Source: Aphelenchoides besseyi (Eukaryota > Nematoda > Chromadorea > Rhabditida > Aphelenchoididae). Taken from it: DNA of 64,000 nt. The DNA lies in assembly GCA_024699855.1 (NCBI GenBank), contig JAMPIQ010000003.1, positions 6,510,001-6,574,000 on the forward strand, read 5' to 3'. Position 1 is the first letter of the stretch, and every line of letters begins with the position of its first letter. The notes beneath the pieces are model-generated. The model saw nothing but the letters and a program-made list of their open reading frames with translations, made no database searches and was not told the origin of the DNA. Positions 55,540-64,000 of the stretch are shown here, piece by piece. Position numbers and translations under genes: made by a program.

Positions 55540-56697
55540 ATGGCCGACGTAGCCTCTCAAGCGACGACCACTGCTGCCAGTGTAGCGGAATTGAATACGA
55601 CTGCTGATGTACCTCCACTTCCGCTGAATCCCGGTCCTTACGATGAATTGCATCGTAAATGTCGTGATGTCTTACCGATGTGTTTTGAAGGTGCCAAAGT
55701 CATGTTACAAAAAGGTTTGAGCAATAATTTTCAAGTAAGTCAATAGAACTTTGTTGATCTTTAATCGTTAATTCCCTCGTAGGTTACTCACACAATTAGC
55801 ATCTCGAAGGCTTTAATGGGATATCGATTCGGTGCGACATATGTCGGTGAGAAGCACATGGGTCCCGGAGAATCGTACCCGGTTCTATTGGGCGATATGG
55901 ATCCGAATGGCAATACCTCGGCAACCGTGATACATCAGTTCGGCAACAACTGGCGAGTGAAACTTCAAAGTCAGACGCAGGTAATCATTCAAATTGATTT
56001 GAAGATGGAGTTTACAAAACGATTTGTAGCAAAGCAAATTGGCTGCTGCACATTTGAATGTGGAACGTCGTGGTCGTTTCTCGACGCTGGGAATCACAAT
56101 TGCAAATCCAAATTTGGTTGCCAAATCGGGAGTTCTCGTCGGTCACTATTTGCGTCGTGTTACGGAAAAATTGGACATCGGCGCCGAGTTGGTTTATCAA
56201 CGGGATCGTCAAATTCCCGGTAATTTTCAACAGAATCTTCAGATCATGAATCGAACTTCTTTTAAGGCAATCAGTACAGTGTTTTGTCGTACGCACTCCG
56301 TTACTTCGCACAAAATTGGACTGCAACTGCAACTTTCAACAGCTCAACTTTACATGCTTGTTACTATCACAAACAAACCCCGAACTTGCAATTTGGTGTT
56401 GAGTTTGAGTCCAACTTCCGCGTTGGCGAATCGTGCACTACTCTTGCCTATCAAGTCGATGTTCCTGAAGCAGACATGATTCTGCGCGCTTCGTGCGATA
56501 CAAATTGGACTGTTGCTGCAGTCATGGAGAAGAAACTGTCGCAACAGGTAAACTCGATTCGCCAATAAACAACTTGGATAACCATCCACGATTGTTAAAC
56601 TGATTGCTTTCAGGTGCCATTCAGTCTTGCCTTATCCGGAATGTTGAATCACACCAAGAACGAGGGAAAATTCGGTATCGGATTTGTTGTTGGCTAA
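55540..56697 (+). CDS. tomm40: TOM40, channel of the mitochondrial outer membrane translocase
   Basis: Porin-like beta-barrel that admits precursor proteins into mitochondria. Start ATG at 55540; a Thr/Ala-rich N-terminal tail is followed by NPGPYDELHRKCRDVLPMCF and EGAKVMLQKGLSNNFQV, diagnostic for Tom40. Further exons have TISISKALMGYRFGATYVG, SYPVLLGDMDPNGNTSATV and FGNNWRVKLQSQTQ, then barrel strands (ACYYHKQTPNLQFGVEFESN; ASCDTNWTVAAVMEKK), ending FGIGFVVG at 56695. Four to six exons with introns of 45-60 nt. It is tail-to-tail with SPSB copy B. Confidence 0.92.
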
Positions 56698-57075
56698 TGG
56701 GCCCACGTCAAATTTACTGTGGACGATTGAATAGCCGAGGACCTGTGCCTCTTCATTTAGATCTGAATATTTTCTTAGTGTTTTCGTTTTTGTTTGTTAA
56801 GCAGTCGAAATAAACACTGCGGTTGTTTGACTTAACTGACACTTTTATTTTGTCATTAGTAGCAAAATACACAAGTTCTGTTTGAGAAAGAATAAATAAA
56901 TGAATAACCGATCTAAACAAAGAAATCATTTGTAACGAAAGAACAAGAGCCTTACAAAGACGATCGGTCTTAAATGATCTAATAAACCGATGAGGATCAT
57001 GAGAGTTCAATACAAAGTGCGAATTGACTGGTCGAATAACCGAGATGCTATGCGATGATAAACGGAATGACAAAT

Positions 57076-58259
57076 TCAATATCGTTGACGAAACAACACG
57101 TAGTCTTTGAGTGAAGTTGGAAGATGTAACGCATCCACTTGGTTGATTTGTTTCGGTCCCATTTGCAGTCGAATGGTTCGTCGACAAATATCAGTTAGAC
57201 GACGCGGTTGTGCTGTAGAACAGTTATAGACGTACCGAACATAAATGCTTACGATTTAATGAGCCTAAATATCGCATTGTAACCTCGCAATGACCCCAAA
57301 CAGCGGAAATAATCGGATAGAGAACTTTGCCACGAACTCCTCGAAATGCAATTCCCAAGTAACAATCCTCAGTGGCAAACGCCATATATCCATCGTCCAT
57401 GTTGAGAATACAATAAAATCGTTCAGGAGCCGTGAAACGACCTTGCACATATTCTGGACTGGGATAAACCCACGGACTTGTATTCTTCGAATCGTGCAAA
57501 CATTGATTTCGAACTAAAAAACAAATGTGCTAATGTCTATCAGTTGTGTACTCACTAAGATCCCAACCGTAACTTTCCGTTGACGAACCGACAAGCGATG
57601 AATAGCCAACATTGTGCAGTTCCGCTTCTTTAGTCGAAACTCCAACCACCGCGTGTGTTCCGCGTTGTCGAACCGGCCAAATGATTTCCCACACATGAAA
57701 TCCTATTGAGTAACCGACACGACCTCGAATACAATCGGTGCTTTGGGATACGGGAAGACGATGAAGGGTCAATGGATCGTCGTCTTTAACGTAGATATTC
57801 AGCGATCGATCGTCGGGATTCCAAGCGTGTTTTTCCATCACCTGAGGAGTCGGTTCGTCGGATTGCAAAATCAAATCGAAGTTGTTTGGTCTGATATCCT
57901 CATTCAAAAAGCCGTCGGGATGATAATCGGGATTTGACGGACAGATACGATTGATTCGAGGTGGTGATTGCGGTGATTGCGGTTGAACAAGTGGCACTTC
58001 GAGCGGATTCAGATCAACGGAAACACGCCGATCAACCATCGGACCATCAGGTGCCGTTGCATGCGGTCGTGTTTTGGACATTGGAGTTTGCCGTTGGAAG
58101 CGTCGAGTTCGCGCGAAATTCAACAGATTTCGGCCAAACTGTAATACAAAAACAATGAAATCAAATGTTGACAATCATATTTGAGTCGAAAACAATTATA
58201 CTAAAAAACTCACTAACCTTTGTGACCGCACTAATCACTCCAGAGAATTTCAACCGCAT
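57076..58259 (-). CDS. SPRY domain-containing SOCS box protein, copy B
   Basis: Paralogue of the gene at 1326-4137. Exon 1 58218-58259 ([14 protein letters not shown]) joins in phase 0 to an exon starting [14 protein letters not shown], a motif also seen in copy A at the same exon start. Then [49 protein letters not shown], a third exon ([37 protein letters not shown]) and a last exon with the SOCS-box part ([24 protein letters not shown]) and stop at 57076-57078. Intron positions in the shared part match those of copy A. Elongin/Cullin-5 ubiquitin-ligase adaptor by family. Confidence 0.88.
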
Positions 58260-58261
58260 GT

Positions 58262-59099
58262 CAAAATAAACGACAAAACTGCCAAGTCAATCGTCCGAAT
58301 AAACCGAAGAAAAACATTTGACTAACTGACCGCCTTATCGTAATCATTCGAATTTCCAGTTCACTCTAACGGCGGGAACTTTTCGTTTAAATGTTCGAAT
58401 CGAACTGTTGACTGCCGCGCTCTTACATCCAATACTCCACTCTGCGCTTATTTGTAATCTGTGCTCGTCGTCTTACAATGCGATATAAACTTTTATTGCA
58501 AAAAACCATAAAGTTACGGTAATCGAACTGCATCGGCAATCGTTTCAAAGGCAAAAAACAATTGGGAAAACAAGTGAGAAGAAACAGAACTGAGGAAAAG
58601 AAGACGTACTCGTAAGAGAGGACCAACAAAACAGAAACTAAACGGTACATACAAGAACTCATCGAAATAAATACAAGCAAAATGACGACTAATGACAAAA
58701 ACATCAACACAATTAGCCGATGGGCCAAATTCAACTGTTTCTTCTCAACCTTTCAGATTTCGAAGAAACACCTCCAATTTGTCCATTTAAGCAACTAAGA
58801 CATTGAAACAAATTCACAAAACACCACAAATCTCCACCACAACAACGTGGGTCGATGTGATAGAAAACGAAAAGTGAACGGAAAACACAATGCTCTTCAA
58901 ACACTGAACCCAATCGTTAGATGTGATGTCAGATCACCTCATTTTCTTATCTTTTAATCTTAGAATCTTGTTACAACACGATCGGATTCATTTGTACGCT
59001 AAGAAACATCAAACAAAAAATGAAACAAACTAAAAGTTAACGAAAACGGTTATCAATTCTCCGGTTAATATAACGAGATATGCCAAAACAAAGATGCAG
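58262..59099. other. Spacer with long 3' UTR of transportin or non-coding DNA
   Basis: Hydrophobic minus-strand frames at 58423-58734 and 58731-58913 lie just beyond the transportin stop. They are AT-driven and have no recognisable domain, so I regard them as 3' UTR or spacer. Confidence 0.4.
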
Positions 59100-62000
59100 T
59101 TACATTTCGTACAACGTCTGAAGCCGATTTCGAAGTTGTTCGGGAAATTGACCGACAAATTGATTCCAAATTTCAGTGCCGACTTGATTACGAAAAGCCT
59201 CCAGAATCTAAAATCCGTAGTAGTTAAAGCCGACGGGACGAAAACTTACTGATCGAAACATAACGCGAAGTTCAGTAGGTGGACTGTTCCACGAAGCCAA
59301 AGCATCACAGAAGAAAACGAAGTTCTGTACAACACCTTGAGGATTAGCATTGATCATGAAACAAACACCACGGAATGCAGATTCTTTCTCCTCATTATCG
59401 CGAATATTTCGCAATGACAAACACCATGGTTTAATGAAACTATGTAAATGCGGTGCCACAATTGACGAACAGTATAATCCGAGTCGTCCGAGAGTTATTG
59501 CTGAAATGGAATCTAGAGAAATCGATGTTAGTGAACAAACCGGTGTTTTCGAGCAACGTTCTGGTCATTCGTTCGCGATTCATTACATCGATAAGTGGAA
59601 CACAAATCAGTTGAGCATACGGTCGCATTTCATCACCCAATTTCAACGCAATTTCACCCAATGCCCAAATGGCGTTGTTGCAAACGGAAACGTTTTGCGG
59701 ATCGAGATTAGCAATTAAAATCGGCATAAATGAGTGAAGTTGAGGAAGAACATATGGGTAACAGGTTTTCACAAGATCACCAAAAAGCGCAAACGAACTC
59801 TGACGTACTTCTTTGTTACGATCCTAAAACAACAATTTGAATTAAATTGCCGTTATCAACAGACCTGAGCGCAAATGTACGTGTATTGAATGAGATGTGA
59901 TCTTTCAATGATCGGTGTAATTGCACCACGTACACCTTCGGTCAACTCGGAAATGAGATCCAATGCAACGACTAAAAAGTCTTTGTCGGCTCCACTCGAC
60001 GTTTCGCCATTCAAATGTGGATTGTCGGCAAGATTCGATTGTTCCAGAACGACTTGTTGTAACGTGTGATTAACAAGAGTAATACAACGTTGAAAAACCG
60101 TTTCGCAGTATTTAAAAAACTGGGGACCCATAGCATTTGCGACCGAAGAGATGCATTCGAGTAGAGGGAAAAGTTCAAGATCCTCATTACCCAACTGCTG
60201 ACATTTATTGAGCAGTGGTTTCATCAACATGTCCGAGTATTGAGGTTCGGCCAATTTGCTTCGTACGCTGTCAGCCAAAGTTCCGATTGCATCGTAAAGA
60301 ATTAGTAGATTCTTTGCCTAAATACAAGAGCATTAAGATTGTAAATATTTAAACGTACTTGATAACGACTGAATGCTTCGACAAATGTATTCAAAATTTC
60401 CGGCAAGTAAGGAACTAATTCGCTTGATGCTTCTTCTTCAAAAGTCGCAAAAGCCGAACACGCTGCTTCTTGAACACGTTTGTTTCGATCTAACACTCTG
60501 GTTAAGAGCTGAAAACGCTATTCAATTAGTGTGCAGTTAAACTAACAACCTGAGTTAGAAGGATCTTAAACATTTCGTACTGTGGTTGATAAACAACGAA
60601 ATGACAATATCGCGACAACGTCCAACAAGTGATAGAACGCACCAACGCGTGATTGTCGTTCAATTGACCAATCAGATATTGAATTAGTTCGGGAAGATGT
60701 GGTGTCATTCCGTTAACACAACCCTCCGAAACAGCGCCCAACGCCAAAATTCCACTTTCACGAACCTACAACATGAATTGAAATCAAATCTAGACTATGA
60801 ACGAGTACTTACAACCCAGTTTTCGTTCTGCAAACAATCTTTAATCAATGGAAGTAAGGGTTCGAGAAAAGCGTCGCCAAATATCCCGGATAACATGTCC
60901 AGTGAAGCAGCAGCACATTTTCGTAAACTCCATTCAATATACGACTCATCGTCATCATCTTCTTCATCGTCCTTTAATATCAAATGCTACATGAAGTAAA
61001 ACAAATGACATACACTTCCTTTTTCGGCCTCTCCACCCATTTGATTTCGCGTTTTGTGATGTCGCGGTCGAATGTTTTGAGCGTTATCAGGAACATTGTC
61101 GTCGTCTTCAATATCGGCCTAAAGCATCAGTCAGATCTTGTCTATTTATTCTAACTCACTCGTAATATCGATAAATCGACGGATGAGTATCGCATGCATT
61201 TAAGCAAAACCGCAATGAGTCGAGGCAAAATCGGAGCAACGACTTGTTTGCAGATGTCTGAATTCTCTGCCAATCCAAGCCAAAATTCGCAAGCTTCTTG
61301 AGCGATTTCCAAATTCTCATGTTGAGTTTTTTGCAGAATAAACTGAGCAATGTTGTCCAATTGTGGACTGATCTTCTCGACATAGCATTCGAGTAGAAGC
61401 GTCAATGATCGACACAACTCTTTTTGAATCTCCTAAAACAAAACTGGATCCTACAGTCGAGGACTACTTACTTCGACGGGATCATTGGCTAACTGGAACA
61501 GACGCTCAAGAAACGGGTCGATGATCGAAACAAAGGCTTCGTTTTGAACGAGCAGAATTGAATTGATCGTGTTCACGGACATTGTTCGCAATTCAACGGC
61601 TTCGGATTGAAAGAACGGAAGAACTTTTGAAACAAGAATCTGAACTTCATCGAAAATCAATCGATCAGCTGAATCTTCGCAAATTTTTTGCAAAGAACTT
61701 AACGAGCCCTACAAACAAAACATCAAGTAGCTATTCGATCTTCAAAAGCAACTTACCGCTAATTTATACTGATCGTTTGTTTCGAGCATCTGACATAGTG
61801 CGGGAACCAATTCTGGCCAGTGTTGACATCCTTCGTGTGTAAAGATCGTCGTAATTATGATTCCGACCGTTGCTCGCAAAAGCGGAGATTCTTCGCCGAT
61901 TGCCGTAAAACAATTTTGCTTCAGAAACTGGCGAATATTATTCGGAATTTGCGTCCAGTTTTGTCGTATCGAACTTTTCAACAACAAACCACTGAGTGCT

Positions 62001-62350
62001 CGCTGACTGACCTAAAGCGAAAACGTATGAATTTAAATCATGGAAACACATACTTCTGTGTCTCGTAATTCGCCGAGAATATACGATAGATAGCAATAAA
62101 ACTCGGGATGTCCATTCAATGAGTCGAGTCGCTAAACAAAAGAAACTCAAACAATGAACTACGAATTGATTACCTGCTGCACTTCAAATTGGATTGTATT
62201 GTCTTCGGATTGGGAATGTTGCAGAAGAGAAAGAATCTAAATAGAATACACTTTCCAAGGAACAAGAACTGTTGATCCTGTTACCTGCTCCAACTCATTC
62301 GGCGACGGATTCCATTGCCAACGTCCTTGTATCAATTGTGGCTCGGGCAT
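59100..62350 (-). CDS. tnpo1: Transportin-1 (karyopherin beta-2), nuclear import receptor
   Basis: HEAT-repeat importin that carries PY-NLS cargo such as hnRNP A1. Start ATG at 62350 ([13 protein letters not shown]) and stop at 59100-59102 after [17 protein letters not shown] end; about fourteen exons. Readable blocks: [28 protein letters not shown], [33 protein letters not shown], then [32 protein letters not shown], an acidic loop ([20 protein letters not shown]), [50 protein letters not shown], [34 protein letters not shown]. The order is that of transportin throughout. Confidence 0.92.
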
Positions 62351-62379
62351 AACTTTAGCTTAGAACCGAGAAATAAAGG

Positions 62380-63000
62380 AAAGTAAGTGGATTCGCAGTG
62401 TATCTTTAGCCAACACGTTCACTGTGATTTACAATCAAAAGAATGGAATAAGTTTACAATGAAAAGCCAATTTGTAACCAGCAAAATAACGCTGCTTGTC
62501 AGTTCATCGAAGCCGTTCGATAGAATCGCAATGCCACTCTGACTACCAATGCAGAATTCCAACCAGAACATAACTCGTGGCATAGAAGGTGAGTATAAAA
62601 GAATGTAATTTTGCTTGTTTGAAGGTTGCTAATTTAAACCGGAAATTGAGAAAATTATGCGATTTTCCAACCGTTCCCACTTTTTGTATTACCCTTTAGT
62701 TTTTATGAAATTTCCGTTTAAATTCTTTGATTTTTCTTTTCCACTACTTTGTATTGGAACTTCTAACGAGAGTTATTGGTTCCAACTGTTTTCCGCAAGA
62801 GTTTGACCTTCTAAACTCTGTTACTTGTCTTGTAGATCTTCACTTTGAGTAATCGGATTGCACGGCGATTTATGGACGTTGCTGTTGCTAGTGAACACAT
62901 TTGTAGGTTGCAACGAATTCTACGTATTAATCATTCGAAGTACAAGAATGTAGATCAGAATAAATATTTAATTAGGCACAACAACATGAATTGGAAAATC
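62380..63000. other. Intergenic region upstream of transportin
   Basis: No gene supported. A 75-codon frame at 62845-63072 (+) overlaps the VMA21 3' end in antisense and has no motif. Confidence 0.4.
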
Positions 63001-63008
63001 ACACTCGT

Positions 63009-63384
63009 TTATTTGTTCTTTGACTCTTCGTTTCGCCTCTCAATGTACTTTTCTTCGCGCCAAGCAATGTAAATGAAAGCTGCAATGATGAGGTAGACAC
63101 ATAAAACCCCAACGATTCCACTATACAGGATCGCTTGATCAGATGGCATATGGTATACGCCTAAAGACACGAAGGATAAACGACAAACCAATTAACTGAC
63201 CTTCAAAGACGAATTTGTAAAAAATGTACATTAAGGTGCCAGGAAGCGTAAACATCAGAATACTTCCGACTATGAGATTGTTCATAGCCGACGATTGAAT
63301 TTCCTGTGAAATAAGTTGGTTTCCATCTTCTTCCATCAACTGGTCGTCGCCAAGACCCTCAGCTGCCTGACAATCGTCCGTCAT
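63009..63384 (-). CDS. VMA21-like V-ATPase assembly factor
   Basis: Exons 63201-63384 and 63009-63160, joined over a 40-nt intron, give 111 residues. After a polar acidic N-terminus come two transmembrane segments: NLIVGSILMFTLPGTLMYIF with FYKFVFEG after it, and a second one in YSGIVGVLCVYLIIAAFIYI followed by AWREEKYIE. The two-helix layout with phrases like FVFEG and the AW-E end match VMA21, which assembles the V-ATPase Vo sector in the ER. A C-terminal dilysine-like end (ESKNK) fits ER retrieval. Confidence 0.8.
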
Positions 63385-63385
63385 A

Positions 63386-64000
63386 ATGAGCTGCAATCCA
63401 AAACAATCAGATGCAATAAATCCACGGATTAACGTAAATACACGTGATCACAACCAATATGTTAATAGATCGTGAATAATGAACATAAAATGAAAACACA
63501 AAAATCAATTTTTAGCCGCGCAAAAAAGATCGTTTGGACGTTAAGCCAACAAGCAAATCCTTTGTCCGAAACACAAAATTTGACGTCATTTGACCATTTT
63601 GATCAATTTTTAACGGAATTTCGCCCAAAACTTCTTAGCGTTTAGATCGAAAATGACACACAATCTCTTCTAAATGTACAATATTAAGTGCTACAATCCT
63701 AAGAAAACACTGATTGCGATTATTAGCCATATTACCTACTATTGTTCTTATCCTGTAGTTCGTGTGTGTAAACAAATTTTGTTCGATGATCGCAAAACAC
63801 GAATACAATCGGAAATGGTTATAAGGACGTTGCAACGTATGAATAGCGTTTGACTTTTAATCGAATATAGTTTAACCGTTACTTCTTCGATTGCAGATTT
63901 CGATATGATAGCGATAAACTTTCATTTCAACCAAAAATGTTGGCTCATAACACCGGAACTAAAACTGCAACTTTTGGTTGTTCACTCAAACGCTTCCCGT
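63386..64000. other. Right edge, no supported gene
   Basis: AT-rich intergenic DNA and probably the VMA21 promoter. Short frames such as 63635-63835 (minus) lack features. Confidence 0.4.

Noticed and set aside
58423..58913. Hydrophobic minus-strand frames after transportin
   Set aside because: AT-driven composition, no start context or homology, and a position in the likely 3' UTR.

Overview
The window looks like nuclear DNA from a nematode. It is AT-rich, its coding genes are broken by many introns of about 36-45 nt with GT...AG ends, it carries a nematode-type chemoreceptor GPCR gene, and it encodes conserved animal housekeeping proteins (LIG4, TOP3A, TOM40, pescadillo, transportin, eS24, PGAM5, CHERP). 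The genus cannot be told from sequence alone.

Left host block (1-17.7 kb): an SPSB-type SPRY/SOCS-box gene (+), then on the minus strand PGAM5 and CHERP, then on the plus strand DNA ligase IV, a zinc-finger protein, topoisomerase III alpha and a four-pass membrane protein. Exon boundaries were placed by reading GT/AG sites that keep homologous protein in frame.

Central mobile block (17,786-39,828): a minus-strand Ty3/gypsy LTR retrotransposon with 196-bp LTRs that are identical by eye and a 5-bp target duplication. Its integrase gene is interrupted by a complete Polinton/Maverick (18,613-35,594, about 17 kb) flanked by a 6-bp duplication (caaagc). The Polinton has TIRs of about 1.07 kb and a full virus-like set: adenovirus-type cysteine protease, double-jelly-roll major capsid protein, penton-type minor capsid protein with a very large coiled-coil insert, a pX/pVI-like protein, retroviral-type integrase with chromodomain, FtsK/HerA-type packaging ATPase and protein-primed DNA polymerase B spread over eight exons. 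It also carries several unknown genes and a small gene family, one copy of which sits inside each TIR. All core frames are open once short introns are removed, whereas the gypsy pol gene carries several frameshifts.

Right host block (39.8-64 kb): a gene-poor 3.3-kb stretch, a tRNA-derived SINE with 10-bp duplications, a small secreted peptide precursor with an NPY-like C-terminus, a UPF0729 (C18orf32) protein, a SEC14/GOLD protein, a four-repeat gelsolin-like protein, pescadillo, a secreted cysteine-rich protein, a GPCR pseudogene with the eS24 ribosomal protein gene nested antisense in one intron, TOM40, a second SPSB gene inverted relative to the first, transportin, and a VMA21-like V-ATPase assembly factor.

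The most notable system is the apparently intact virus-like Polinton nested in a young gypsy element, with its TIR-borne gene family and its modified minor capsid protein.
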